Source: Steromphala cineraria
Lineage: Eukaryota; Mollusca; Gastropoda; Trochida; Trochidae
Length of the DNA stretch: 64,000 nt
Assembly (NCBI GenBank): GCA_916613615.1
Contig: OU744731.1
Span: forward strand, 50,134,645-50,198,644
Reading direction: 5' to 3'
A model generated the notes under the pieces. It was given only the letters and a program-made list of their open reading frames with translations. It was not told where the DNA came from and did no database searches. Position numbers and translations under genes: made by a program. Shown in pieces: positions 19,390 to 31,985 of this stretch (position 1 is the stretch's first letter; the number at the start of each line of letters is the position of its first letter).

Positions 19390-21545
19390 TACTTCTCCAT
19401 TACTATTGACAAACCTAAAAAACTCATGGTGTGGCTCTTATTATGTCTTCAACCCAATAAAGAAGTGGATTTGGACGGACAAAGATTGTTGTAAGCCAAA
19501 GACCCCTAACGTTAAATATAGCTCCTCTTCTCAACCATCTTCTTATGAAGCTATATTAGTTGCCTACTCTGTTTGTGACCCAGCTTGACCCCCTCAGCAT
19601 TCTGAGTTTGACATTTTGAAACAATTGAAATCTTCACTATCCGCAAATATCAGTTTAGTCCAGTTGGAAACACAAGTCTAGATCTATTCTCTGGAATCAA
19701 TATTCAGGGTCTCTACAGTAACTTTGCTGTCCGAGTTGCCCACCCAATCACTGGCTGTCAGGTTACGTCCAGCCTCACTTCACTGGCTACCCAGGCCTCT
19801 GGTGCAGTGGTTGGCAAAGAGACCGATGTGTAAAGCCAACGGGGCCTGGATCACGGGAACGGCTAGCCAAGGCGCTGCCAGGGTCTCCCTAATCCATCCA
19901 ACTGTTTATATATGCAGATCCCCATCGTGTTAGGCTGCGCACAGGGCCATAGCTGGAGAGCAAACACTGATCTTGGTTAAGCCTAGCATTAGAATGGATG
20001 GGGACTGTCTGCACCTGTTGAATTAGTGGTTGGTCTGGCTGGTTAGGTGGAAAGGGACCTTCCGCCTGGTACCAGACTACATTCATCCCATGGACCTACA
20101 GTTCATTCCCAAACTGATGATTTCAAGTAAGTTACCGAGCAGACTCCAGTATTCGTCTACTGAAACAGACTCTTTAGACTTTTCAGTAGAGTTTTTTTTG
20201 AAAAGCTTGGATATCATCATCAATTTAAGGCTCCTACGATAGCTATCCCCATTGAGGACTCTGCCTCTCCCAAGCCTGATGAGTTGGAGCACTATCGTCC
20301 TCTCGCATCCCAAGGATATCCTTTCTCGCTGTTGTGAAGAAAACCTTAAATGCGGTAACTACTACTTCCATCCCTTTGTTCAAACCTAAAGCTGCCTGTG
20401 GTCCACAATCGTTTCTCTAGGAATTGCAAGGCTAATCCCTTGCCAGTCAACCTAACCAGGCAATCTCAGGATAGATATCCCTGAGATTGACTCTGATGTT
20501 CGTCAAGGGCTAGATGTTATTTCTTACCTTGACTGATTCTGAGCAGAAGTGAGGGAACTATTACCTTCTTTGTTTTGCTCTTTTAGTGTGATCTCTGGAC
20601 ACTCTACTAAACTTGAGGGTTGATGATGCTGCTTGCCTCAGGACATAGATAGTACTTGAGCCAATATAATATCATTGTTGTTGTGGAATGTGATCCCCAG
20701 CTTTCTAGTGTGAGGAAAGTTCTTGAGCGACAAAGCTAGCAACCATCAAAGAACCCACTTTGTTCAAAGATTATGCAAGGAGGCTAGAGATTGTTGGACT
20801 GTATGACCACTAACATAAGCCTTACCTCCAGGGATTTCTAAAGGGAAACTAAACAGTAAGACCAACAACCTGAAATATCAAAAGTTGGGACAGTTAAGGA
20901 TTACCTGGAACCCTATTTCAGCTTTGTGATAGCTTCTAGTCCTCTTTACTTGGGAAGCTCCGTCGAAAGTCATTGTGTCTTCTGAGTGGACGAATCATCT
21001 AGAGGCAATACATCTGATTGCAGGCAGGTCAGAGAGAAATGATAGATTGCGCTATGAACTACCAATTACCTACTTACTCCAGTCCAGTACCAAACCCCAA
21101 TGCCCAGGCACCACTTGGAACACTTTAGTTGCATATGCCTTCTCTGCAATCATTCAAGATAATCCAAGATGTGCTTAACATGAATCAGAATCACTATTGC
21201 ATACTTATCTGATACCCCCCAGCTTGGCCAACGAGACTGTGGTTCCCCGCTGTATTGGATCTGTCGATACAAAATGTTTTTACTTACTCTTTGGCCTCAC
21301 CTTCTCAGTCAGCCTTTTTTGCAACCACAGAACGATAATCTGCAATACTTCCACTTTCACATTTTTGACTGTAATTTGAAAGCTGGTACCATTGAGGGTT
21401 ACACATCCGTAATCGCCTCCATCATTGACCGTGAAAGACAGGCTTTTGGTTCAGATGTATTTCTTTCCAAGCTAATAAGATTGTTCAAGCTCCAAGACAT
21501 CAAGTGGCCTTATGTCTTTCCAAAGTGAGAACTCCTTCAAGTGCT
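19390..21545 (+). pseudogene. Decayed DIRS-like retroelement (copy A), truncated by a piggyBac
   Basis: The 3' part matches the better copy at 54128-59883. 'LVAYAFSAIIQD' and 'PSLANETVVPRC' near 21120-21250 correspond to the segment between RNase H and recombinase. 'KAGTIEGYTSVIASI' (21379-21423) and 'LFKLQDIKWPYVFPK' match the N-terminal half of the tyrosine recombinase. Many stops and frameshifts are present. Homology ends exactly at the TTAA of 'tgcttaaa' (21542-21545), where a piggyBac starts. The left boundary is uncertain. Confidence 0.65.
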
Positions 21546-23219
21546 TAAACCTTACAATGCTAACCGTGGAATATCCGGGTCGGCAATAACATTGCCCGTA
21601 AGCACTTCAGGCGTGTCCCGGAACGAGGAAACTGACTTTCCTGATAATGCTATAATTGACTGCAAGCACTCTAGGCGAATAGCAGAATATTCTGCACCAA
21701 GACTTTCCTCAGTTCGAGGCTCGTAATTATTTCCACGCCTCTCTAAAATGCTGTTCTTTTTATGAAAAGAGGTCTAACGGTGCACTGTTGTTTGCACAGA
21801 TAAGAGAAGCACACCTTATCTCTCACACGCCGTAGCAAACTTACCCTTGAGCGAATTTCAATGAAAAAGACATTGTTGAAAAATTAATGTGTAATATTTA
21901 CATGTGCTATAGGTATAATAAAAAAAACCCAGTGATTTTCAGGTATTTTCTGCTATGTAGCACTTTTCAAATAAGGTAATTTCATAAAATACATAGCGCA
22001 TTTTGACAATTTATACGTTAAAAAATGCCCTTTTATTTAATGTAAAATTCATGCCTATGCAATGAATACTTTTCACACAAACAGGTATTTCTCTGTTGAA
22101 CTGTAAAACACATGCTTTCGCGCTTGATATTTCAATAACAAAGTGGTATACTCTAACACATGATATATCGATGGAAAGAGAATAAAATTCCCTTCAATTT
22201 GGTATATAATTTGTATGTGGGCACATGCAAACAATTATACCAGAAAGCCCAAAAAAATATAGACTTTTGCTCTTGATATTTCACTAACCAAGTGGCCCGC
22301 TATAAAGCATGATACATTGCTTGTGTACCACCACCTATCTGATAACAGTACAATGCCTGGAAGAAACACACCTCAGTTTTCCCAAATCAATAAACTTGGC
22401 TTCTTGTATAACCACATCATACATCGGTTTTCCAGAGTTTACATACCGCATCAACATATCTCTACTGATGAGGGATTGGTGCCTTGGAAAGGCAACCTCA
22501 GGTTCAAGGTTTACAACCCTGACAAACCAAAGGAGTATGGAATAAAAGCTTACATGTTGTGCGACTCGCACAATGGATATGTTTGTAAATTCAAACTCTA
22601 CACTGGAAGAACCAACGAAGCTGTTTCTTTAGGTAGGAGAATGTATGATTTGGTCATGGATTATTCCGGCAAAGGATATCATGTTTATATGGACAGTTTT
22701 TATTCATCTGTGACATTGTACATAAACTTGTGGGAGTGTGGTTTTGGGGCGACGGGGACGTTTAGAGGTAGTCATAAAGGAATTCCCGAGAAAACGAAAA
22801 GAAAACAAAAGAATGCAAAGAAGGGTTCCGTGCTGCAAAAGCACAATCAAGACCATCTACTCGTCAGGTATAAGGACAGAAAATCAGTCTTGCTTATGTC
22901 CACTGTTGAAGACGCACAAGCTATTGACACGGGCAAAAAGAACAGGGTGACTGGAGAACCACATACAAAACCTTGTATTGTGCATGAGTACAATAAGTAC
23001 ATGGGTGGTGTCGATTGCGCTGATCAAATGTTGTCGTACACTGAAAACTGAAAGTGATGGAAGCGTGTTTGGTTTCATATCCTCAACGTTGCTCTTTTGA
23101 ATGCCTACGTTCTGTACAAAGAACTTTCAGATAAAACTTTGAAGACAAGCCGTCAATTCAGGAAAGAATCAGTTCAACACATCATAACCTTTGCTGACAC
23201 AGACAAGGTTGTAAGTCAG
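21546..23219 (+). mobile_element. piggyBac element (copy 1), 3'-truncated
   Basis: It begins directly after TTAA (21542-21545) with 'accttacaatgctaacc', matching the left end of the copy at 49065 ('ccctcacgatgctattc'). Left subterminal repeats at 22110-22320 ('cttgatatttcaataac', 'aagtgg') precede the transposase fragment. Similarity to the other copies ends around 23219. No right terminus is found. Confidence 0.75.
22317..23051 (+). pseudogene. piggyBac transposase fragment with all three catalytic Asp
   Basis: This 244-codon open frame covers most of the DDE_Tnp_1_7 domain. 'STDEGLVPWKG' holds the first Asp, 'YHVYMDSFYSS' the second and 'YMGGVDCADQML' the third. It also has 'YGIKAYMLCDSHNGYVC'. 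The N-terminal third is missing, because the sequence joins the left subterminal region directly to 'YHHLSDNST'. The frame ends early after 'LSYTEN', and the C-terminal Cys-rich finger is lost. This is the least damaged catalytic core of the three piggyBac relics here. Confidence 0.88.
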
Positions 23220-23761
23220 CATGAATGGACTAAATGTATAATATGAATATAAATAACCTTAACCCTAACCAAGTATATACATGGAAATATAATTACTTGG
23301 CACATATATATGACATGAGCCCTGCTAAAATGCAATACCAGCATAGCAACAATATTATACCAAAACAATTATTGGCGTAAACTATACCTCTGGGACAAAC
23401 TCTGAGGCCCTCTCTTCCTTCCTCAGAACGTGCATCCAGAAGTCTAAATTAAAAATAAAGTAAAAAACCTAAGTCATATTTACCATTAGTGGTATGCAGC
23501 TCCTCCACTTCAACGTGGAGTTAGCTCCCTTAGCAGGCCATGCCTTTTCACTTCATATTCTCTTCTGCAGCCAGTCTGCCTGGATGTGCTATCAGAAGTC
23601 TAGATTTCTTTCATCTGCTACTTCTTCTAGCAAGCTCCTCTTGCTAGTTTCTTGGTATGTGTTGCCGACATTAGGTCTTTAGTGACAATCGCATTCATTT
23701 TTGTGTGTTTTGAAGTGTTATTTGTTTGAATTTTATTTAAAATTTTCCTTGTGTTTAAATG

Positions 23762-24430
23762 CTTGTACATGACCTGTAAGTGGTTACAGTTAATTTTAAC
23801 AGCTTATTTGCTAATTATGGCAGTTTTTTACCTTTGAGAGATTTCCAGAGTGACAAGGGAATTTTCAATGGCTAATTACGGCAGTGTTTTCCTTTACATG
23901 GCTCTCCAGTGGATAAAAGGTAATGATTAACGGCTAATCATGACAGTGTTTACCTTTACAGAGGGTTACCTTACACAGCTTACCAGTGTCATAAGGTACC
24001 TTTATCTATGGGTAATATTGATGGTATTTTCCTGTATTTGACCTGTAAGTGGTAACAGTTAATTTTAACAGCTTATTTTGACAGTATGTACTTCTTTTTG
24101 AGTATGACAGTGGTTATATCTCATATTTAACGGCTAGTTATGACCTTCCACTGGATAAAAGTTATTTTTTAACAGCTAATTATGGCAGTTTTTCACCTTT
24201 GAGAGACTTCCAGTGTGACAAGGGTATTTTCAACGGCTAATTATGGCAGTGTTTTCCTTTACATGGCTCTCCAGTGGATAAAAGGTAATGATTAACTTTT
24301 TATCTTGACAGTGTTTACCTTTACAGGGCCTGTCAGTGTAGAATTCACTTTTTTATGGCAACTTATCGGCAGTGTTTACCTGTACAGGGCCTGCCAGATA
24401 CCAAGTGACAGTGTTTACCGTAAACGGGCC
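23762..24430 (+). repeat. Interspersed minisatellite-like repeats in DIRS copy B
   Basis: 'ggctaattatggcagtgttt' followed by 'tcctttacatggctctccag' and 'tggataaaaggtaatgatta' occur in full at about 23870 and 24235, a 365-bp spacing. Shorter relatives ('gacagtgtttaccttta') recur throughout. Confidence 0.65.
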
Positions 24431-24654
24431 TGTCTGTCTTGGTGGGTCTCGATGACCCGTTAATTATACCCTACCTCAGTCTGGCGCCTAGTCTGGCACA
24501 GAGCTGAATGGGTTGTACGCTGTTGACACCTTTTTCTTCTAATCCTATTAGTTGGTTACAGGCCGGGTCACACGTACAGGGTCAGTTGCGCCCATTTTGC
24601 TAAGGTCTTACCTCAGTCTGGCTCCCACGGCGGAACAGCTGGGAAGGCTGACAG

Positions 24655-25450
24655 CATGGCCAGTAGCCGTGGCCGGTCCGCCAGTAGCCGTGGCCGTCCG
24701 CCGTGGCAGTCCGCCATGGCCGTAGCCGTAGCCGTGGCCATATACCCGGATAACGGGCCATGGGTTTCAAGCCGTGGCCGGTCGCAGTGGCCGTATACTC
24801 GGATAACGGGCCATGGGTATCAAACCTTGGCCGTAAATGGCAGTTCAGACCCTCCGTCACAGAACTTCGGTACAGAAGCCATGGCTTACCAGTTGTTCAA
24901 ACCCAGCTGTATTGACTCTCTATATTGAAGTCATGGTTCCGTAACGGGACAAAACCAATCTTTACGGCTCCTCAGTACGGAAACCATGACTTCGTAACGG
25001 GTCAAACCTAGCCATTTGTACGAGAGCTGTGGGTTTATAGCGGGTCAAACCTAATCGCTAAAGACTTAGTGTAGCGGGTCAGACCTGGCCTGACTTTTGT
25101 GTACGGGAGCCTTAATGGGACTAACCCAGTCTTAACGGTTCCCCTGTAAGAAAGCCTAGCTAATACAGACCTTTTGTACGGGAACTGTGTTTTTTGTAAC
25201 GGGTCAGTCTGGCTGTTTGTAGCTGATCAAGCCGCTACAGATCTCCCATTCTTAAGCTGTGGGTTTCATTTGTAGCGGATCAAACCCAGCCATTATAGAC
25301 CATGTGTACAGAGATCATGGTTCCAAGACAGGTCTAGTCCAGCCAGTTAGGATGTCCGGTTCAAGCTCTTTTATGGACTGGTATTGAAGCTAGGGTTCCA
25401 TAGAAGGTCTAACCAAGCCATTACAACATTTGGTACAGAAGCAATATATA
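24655..25450 (+). repeat. Gag-region repeats of DIRS copy B
   Basis: 'cagtagccgtggccg' units at 24659-24740 give way to a degenerate repeat of about 65-70 bp built on 'gtaacgggtcaaacc' and 'cttttgtacgggagc' (24930-25330). The same words occur once or twice in the gag region of copy C ('gggacgggtcacgcg'), so this looks like local expansion of gag sequence. No long gag frame survives. Confidence 0.55.
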
Positions 25451-26233
25451 GTACTACGTCAGACAAAGGTGTTACAGACCCGTTAGAATTAGAAAGCGAA
25501 GATTGAAGCTGTTAGTGAACGGCTTTGAAGCCCAAACACAGTCTTACGTAGTTGTTATTGTATAGGCTATTAATTTGTTCAGCAGTTTAAATGTCTCGCT
25601 ACCAGCTGTTTATGGTTCGGTTTAACTCTAGGTGTTATGGTAGTCCATCTCAAGCTTTTATTTTATTAGCCAGGATTCCTTGTGTTGGTCCTCTGCTTAC
25701 CTCTGCTTACTAAGCCTTGTTGTTAGTAGAGACTGGACGCACAAGTAGAACATTAAGGCCATTCACCTTTGTGTTGATCAATGTCAATCCTTACAGGCAG
25801 GCTAACCAGAGCTTCTCTATGTCATTGCGTTCAACCATTTCCATGGACTGAAGGATAACTTTAGATGTTTTTACCTTTTTGATATCTTTATTTGTCATCA
25901 ATCATGAACAGATTGTTATTAAGCTTGAAAACCTACCTTCCAGATTAATCATAAATTTGTCAGCACCAATTTTCAGTTTTCTGATAGGATGCAGGACAAA
26001 AACTGTGCACATTTTGCCAGTCTGTTCTGATAAGGATTCAACTTCCTCTTGTGAACATTGGTTCAACAGGAATGCTTCCTTCTCCACAGCCATGTCACAG
26101 GGTTTAATCCTTCCATCTGCTAGAGACATAGCTAGTTGTAGATTTAGACTGTATTTCATTACTAAGATCTCTCATTTTAGCATCAAACTTCTTAAACATT
26201 CAACTCCCACGAAGGTTGTTGAGCCCACCTGGA

Positions 26234-27168
26234 CGACTACTAGGCTCAGGGTGTGTTGACAGTACAGGAGTCGACTTTGCACATTTACTCTTTAGAGATG
26301 CTAGCGGCGATCAAGGCTCTCAACAAGTGGTGGAGGCTCTTGTTCAAGTCAGAGGTTATGATTGCGTCAGACAATGCCACGGTAGTGATCTACGTGAACA
26401 GGGAGGCACCAAATCTCAAGCTTTTATGACATTGACTCGAAGTCTCTTTGTACTTGCAGATCAGTGCAAGATCAACATCAGGGCCAGACATATCCCCGAC
26501 AAGCTCAACTTTAGAGCGGACTCTTTGTCGAGGAGATCTCAGGTTATATAAACAAAGTGGACTTTACACAAGGAGGCTTTCCAGGGCCTGTCAGTTTCAT
26601 GGGAGGGAATGCAAGCCTACGCTTACCCACAGACGAAGATAATACCAGACGTTCTAGCGAAAGTTGCATCTCAGGATTGCCTAGTTTTTCTCGTGGCCCA
26701 AGCCTGGCCAACTAGAACTTGGTTCCCCAGCCTTCTGGACCTATTAACAGACTACCCTCTCAAACTCCCCGTTTGGCACAATCTGTTGTTCCAGCTACAC
26801 TCAGGGATAACACACAAGAATTTACAGATGTTCAATCTTCACGTATGGAGATTATCAAGCAGTTTCTCAAGGTTAAAGGTTTCGGGGGAGAGTCTTCCTT
26901 GGCTATTGTTGCATCTGTCAGACCTTCAACCTCTAGTCTCTATGACGCAAGTTTTCCAAGTTGGAGAGAACGAGGAGATTTACTAGCGTCACCAATCTCC
27001 ATTCCTATGATTGCAGACTTCCTCCTATATTTGAGAAACGAGAGAAAGTTGAAGCATGGAACTATTGAAGGTTATAGATCTGCCAACGCCTCAGTTAGTG
27101 ATATTCAGGGCTTGTCAGTGGGCGCGGACACGTCGCTCCATAAGATGATTAGATCTTTTCAGATTTAA
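26234..27168 (+). pseudogene. DIRS copy B: RNase H and N-terminal recombinase remnants
   Basis: RNase H pieces are visible: 'SQAFMTLTRSLF' and 'IRARHIPDKLNFRADSLSRR' at 26410-26550. Next comes a linker (MQAYAYPQTKIIPDVLAKVA, 26609 on) containing 'AWPTRTWFPSLLDLLTDYPL'. Then comes the recombinase N-terminal domain ('SSLAIVASVRPSTSSLYD', 'KHGTIEGYRSA', to 27168). Frames shift at least three times. The recombinase catalytic half is absent. Confidence 0.82.
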
Positions 27169-27439
27169 GATATAACTTCGCCTTCAGTTTTTCCTAAGTG
27201 GGACTTTTGTGTAGTATATAGTCTTTAATCAAAGCGCCTTACGAACCGTTAAGTTCAGCATCTCGTCAGAGGAAAATCGACGACTGATCTCTCTAGAGTC
27301 TTCAGAAACCATACAAGGTGAGGCCATACTATGACAAGAGTTATGGTGATGGTTTCATGCTCACAGGCAATGTTATGTATTTAATGCACATGTTGTGGAC
27401 TGGTAGATCCACCAGACGTATTCACTATTTAACACTTGT

Positions 27440-27580
27440 TCCAATATGACGTAGATTAAGTTATCACAGGAAGTGACGTCATCGGACACCGGAAGTGACG
27501 TCATAATGATGTAGGTTTCAGGGGTTGACGTCACCCGATAAACGGTAAGATAACTGTATAGTTGAAAGTGACGTCATATT
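27440..27580. promoter_or_regulatory. ETS-CRE composite sites in the 3' region of DIRS copy B
   Basis: 'aggaagtgacgtca' (27469-27482) and 'ccggaagtgacgtca' (27489-27503) are ETS-CRE composites. They are accompanied by 'tgacgta', 'ttgacgtcac' and 'agtgacgtcat'. The same arrangement is in copy C at 59109-59250. CCGGAAGTGACGTCA is a well-known strong core-promoter motif in animals. Confidence 0.65.
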
Positions 27581-28203
27581 CGGACAGAAATCCTAACATA
27601 TTAACCAAGTGGTATGCACTCACGTTCAACAGGAATGTACTGGTGATGGAGCAATAAATCATGTGAGTTTGGCATGAGGTTTTGTTGTATTACTTATTTA
27701 AGTATACAATAGAGTTGTGATATGTCCAAACGGAGGTGTTAAGATTATGTAATTGTAGTCTAATTATTGGCGAGTTAAGTAAAGGGACACCCCTGGATCC
27801 CTCCATCCTATTATTGGGAATTCGGGACTCAGAGTTTGTCCCAGAGGTATAGTTTACGCCAATAATTAGGAACAATTACATGTATTGTTAGTAATTATTA
27901 GTAAACTTACCTCTGGGACAAACATGTAATCCCACCCAAGGTATTTACTAATTCCTCCCCACATGTGTTCCAGGGGATGTCTTATCCAACAGAACAGAAT
28001 ATGAAGTGAAAAGGCATGGCCTGCTAAGGGAGCTAACTCCAGGTTGAAGTGGAGGAGCTGCATACCACTAATGGTAAATATGATTTAGGTTTTTTACTTT
28101 ATTTTTAATTTAGACTTCTGCATGCACGTTCTGAGAAACGAAGAGAGGTGCTCAGAGTTTGTCCCAGAGGTAAGTTTACTAATAAATTCTAACAATACAT
28201 GTA

Positions 28204-29460
28204 ATTGTTCCTATTACAACAGGAATTATGAATACCTATTACGTGAATGATAAATACTATAATACTATAGATATATGAAAATGCCAATTCATATTTGAAA
28301 TGTATGGATTGATACATTTACTAGAATTATGCCTTATAAGAATTATGATATGAAATACATAAAGTACAGCATTACATGTACTCTATGAAAGCTATAAAGA
28401 AATATATTAACATAAGCACATTCATTACTTGTGCTTATTGCATGATAATGAAAGTAAACACAAAAGATATATACAGTTTAAAACAATAGGTTGTGTAGTA
28501 ATAACATAGCCGCATTTGATATGCAATACTAAAATAATGCTTGCATAACATATATGAACACATGTTCACACAGATCATGTACTTGATCTGCACTAAAGAT
28601 AAAATATATACAATGCGACACAACCATTACAAGTGCTATATGTAATAGACAAAACCTTACCTTCAGCATGTAATAATTTAGCTTTAATACATTCATACAT
28701 CATACACACAAAATCCTATTAAGTTATGAATTGATATTAATACCCTATCTTATCATAATGAAATATACTTTAAGATATGTAACTAACCTGGGAGTTGATG
28801 TAAATGCAGATGTAGATAATAGACTTTTCAAATGTCATAATCGTTGTAGGCTATGACGTCTTAAGGGCGAAGTGTGGCTGGCGATGTTCTCAGAGTTTTG
28901 TTTAGGATTTCCTTTTTTAAAGTGTTTTGCAGTTTCTTTACTGATGATAACACTAGTTTCTCACTATATTATTCTTTAATATCATGATAAAAAGTAGGTA
29001 TGTTACCAATGCATTGAGATACGTCAAATCCGATGTTCCAAATAGGAAAATGTTTGTTACGTACGGAAAGTTGCGAGAATTGCCGAAGTTTGAAAAAAGT
29101 AGAACCGGCAGGCGTGCAATACAGAATTTGAAGACGTATTCCATATTGCACCCTTGTATTACTATCCGAAGATTACATGAGTATATAATAAAGTCGTGGT
29201 GCTAGTGCTTCACATGTGTGGTAATATGGAAGTGCAATGAATGTTAGTGTAGGTTACCTTTATAACTTTCCTGAAAGCATGCATTTTAAGGAGTGCACTT
29301 ACCTAACAACAGATAGAACAATAGGAGAGAAAGCTGAGGTGGTGAACTGGGCAATCAGTCACACCAAAGAACAATAGAGAGAAAGCAAGCAGTTTGATTA
29401 AGAGCTTATAATTAAAACATACAATATTAAAATATATCACTCTGCCACATTTCTTTAAAT
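28204..29460. other. Intron 1 sequence, AT-rich, no recognised feature
   Basis: A 73-codon + strand frame (28984-29205) has basic composition but no recognised family. It may be a remnant of a mobile-element protein. Otherwise there is nothing. Confidence 0.4.
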
Positions 29461-29462
29461 TA

Positions 29463-30640
29463 ATTATCCTTTTTTTTCATAAAAGAGACAGAGAAAGTCA
29501 ATGTGAGCTGTCCGTGGAAGTTCAACTAGGGCCGCATCATGAACCCTTCTTTGGCACTATATATCTTTTGAACGGGGTGACGAAATTTCAAATCCTTTAT
29601 ATCATTGTAAAGGGCGAAGAATCCAAGAGCTTCAATCCAATGTGTCATTTGTACATGCACACGAAAAAGTAAAGAAACTGCAAGCACCGCAACATCTGTC
29701 GCAAATATCAAAGTTTTTCTAAAAAATGATTGAGGGTACCCACCTAGTGGCATTCATATCTCACGAACCATGAGAGATAATTTTATATGTTTTCACTGTC
29801 ATGTAGAGGAGAGAATTGTCTTTATGTACATGTATCATTTGTATATGCGCGCACAAAAAAAAAGAAGCCGCAAGTGTTGCGACAAGTGTCGCAAATTTCA
29901 TTTTTACCTCAAAATGACGGACGGTACCCACTTGGCAGCATACATATCTCACGAACAATTTGAGATAATTTCAAAAAATTCTCACTATCGTGTAGAGGAG
30001 AGAATTGCCTTTAATTACACGTATCATTTGTATATGCGCGCACAGAAATAAAGATGTGGCAAGCGGTGCGCCGAATATGTTCCCCCTAATAATCAGGTGC
30101 TTTCGGAAGTTTTCGTGTATACTTATGCAGTTCTCATCTTTTGTATCTTTTGTGCCGTTATGCGTTGTCGCGTATTACACTGTACCGACTTACGTAATGT
30201 ATGCTCCCTAGAGCGGCGGATGTAAACAAGCGCTCCCCTGGCAATGTATCTTGGGATTGATCTGTAATGGCCGAAAGGCACGTTTATTTTGTGTGATTTA
30301 ATAAACATAAAATTTATCTCTTCTCAAGTCTGTCAAACCCCAATACACCACATGCGTATTATCATGATTCTTTACAATCATGAAAATTAATATATCCTCT
30401 ACAGTTCCATAAAAAAATCGTGTATGCGCGTTGAGTGTTCTGTATTTTATCAACTGGAAATAAAGGCTTTCTTTTGATGACTGTGGAAAACTAACTATAA
30501 GGCGCATCGTAATATTTTTTATATATCTATAAAGAGGAGTAGTGTATCTAGAGGTCCATGTAAAAAGAATTATTGCGCATTCGTAAATAAAGATTTTACT
30601 AGGCTCTAAATAAAGACAATATTTAGATTTTTATAAAAAT
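29463..30640 (+). mobile_element. piggyBac right-half remnant
   Basis: This shares 'gagggtacccacctag' (29731), 'aaagaaactgcaag' (29672), 'cgcaacatctgtcgcaaata' and 'gactgtggaaaactaacta' (30479) with the right halves of the copies at 42700-43500 and 52250-52440. About 230-bp internal repeats ('catatctcacgaac') are present. Neither terminus is found. Confidence 0.7.
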
Positions 30641-31470
30641 CTGAAGAGTGCCGTCTTCTTTGTCTAGTCAGATCACTTTGCTGGAACCTCGACTGCACCT
30701 TCAGGGAGGGCCGGCGAAAACTCTTCCTTCTCTGCAAGACTGGTATTTCCAACAAGATATACAAGAACACCACTTCCATCGCTGCTTGGAAGTCTATTTC
30801 AAAAATTTACTTTGTGAAAATAAATCGAGCAAATGCAACAATAACATAACAAAGGGACTATATATGAGGGAGAATCAACATATAGTACAAAGATAAAAAA
30901 AGAAGATCTTAATATATTATAAATGCTGTTTCACTAGGTGGGGCAGAATCAAGGAAATGTTACTCATACTATTGTATATCACTTATTAAATCCAAACTGC
31001 ACTACAGAGAAGAAGCTTGGTGCGAAACTAGTCAAACAAACATACAAAAGCTATAAACCATACAACATTCAAGTCTACAGAAATATATCATAATACCTAA
31101 GAGGCACATCAATTGAACTAGTCAGACATGAACTTGGGGAATTTCCGCTAGAAAAAGAATGGGCAGATAATATTACAAGCTATATTGTTAGATTACAACA
31201 TAAACAATGTATACCAGATATTATCACTCAAAAGAAGCAAGTCATGACTAAAAAGAGCCAAGCTAAATGCAACAGCATTTGGTGTTACCATAAAAAAGAC
31301 ACAGAGACAAATATGAACTTGATAGATTATACAAATAATATTAAACCCCCAGACATCCCCGAGATCCATGTTTATTACAAATTAAAAGACCATATAGACA
31401 AAAGCAATTCCAAACCTAGTGACCTCACTACTACACAAGCTCGATCTTATTAACAACAATCCCAATTTTA
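30641..31470 (+). pseudogene. Decayed coding remnant of unknown origin
   Basis: Between 31100 and 31453 a broken frame reads 'TSIELVRHELGEFPLEKEWA' and then 'IVRLQHKQCIPDI', ending at a stop at 31453. The 'ELGEFPL' core resembles a C-terminal segment of some LINE proteins, but I cannot place it firmly. The rest shows nothing. Confidence 0.3.
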
Positions 31471-31472
31471 AT

Positions 31473-31918
31473 TTTTAGCTCATCAGGTCTGAAAGACCCG
31501 ATGGGCTTCATGGCATGGCATGGCGTCCGGCGTTCGTCCATCAGTCCATCCGTAAACTTTTCACTTTTTGACTTCTTCTACAGAACCAATGACTCAATGA
31601 GAGCTGAAATTTGATGTGCAGACTCCTTGGCAAAAGGGGATTCTAAATTGTAGATTTAGTAACCCCATGACCCAGGGGTCAAAACCTTAAAAACCTATTT
31701 TCATCTTCTTCTCCAGGTCCAAAAGGTCTCGAGAGCTGAAAAGCTGTGTGTAGTCTCCTTGGCCAATGGGGATTCTAAATTGTAGAATTTGTGACCCCAT
31801 GACCCCAAATGGGATCACAGGGGTCTAAACCTTGAAAACCTAATATAACCTCCTCTCTAGTTCCAAAAGGTCTAGAGAGCATAAAAGTTATGTGCAGACT
31901 CCTTGGCCATTGGGATTA
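31473..31918 (+). mobile_element. Hairpin-headed tandem-repeat element, truncated
   Basis: It starts with a hairpin 'gctcatcaggtct...agacccgatgggc' followed by 'gcgttcgtccatcagtccat'. The core units ('cttaaaaacctattttcatc', 'ttctccagg', 'aaaggtct') are of the same family as 13420-13925. The right end is missing at about 31918. Confidence 0.65.
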
Positions 31919-31985
31919 TAGTTAGAAGACCTGAAGTTGATAAGAGTCCTAAATAAAGTGTTTCCAGTATAATCCAAATGACTAA

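Larger units (their letters stand above)
23366..28203 (+). mobile_element. DIRS-like tyrosine-recombinase retroelement (copy B)
   Basis: The left terminal repeat (23366-23585) begins 'attattggcgtaaac' and contains 'ctctgggacaaact' and 'gtggtatgcagctcctcc'. Inverted copies occur at the right: 27838-27876 and 27990-28175. The right end also carries the short palindrome 'acaattacatgtattgt'. Inverted terminal repeats plus an internal complementary region are the DIRS layout. Inside are gag-like repetitive sequence, RNase H and part of the recombinase. The RT core and the recombinase catalytic end are missing, so it is a defective copy. Confidence 0.82.

Noticed and set aside
24600..24928. Overlapping open frames on both strands rich in Ala/Ser/Arg/Gly
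   Set aside because: They arise from the 'gtagccgtggcc' repeat in DIRS copy B, not from a conserved protein.
26216..26330. Possible separate gene upstream of the RNase H remnant
   Set aside because: It is part of the frameshifted DIRS RNase H region.
28984..29205. 73-codon basic open frame
   Set aside because: The length is within chance in this AT-rich sequence, with no motif and no splice context. Kept only as a note in the spacer entry.
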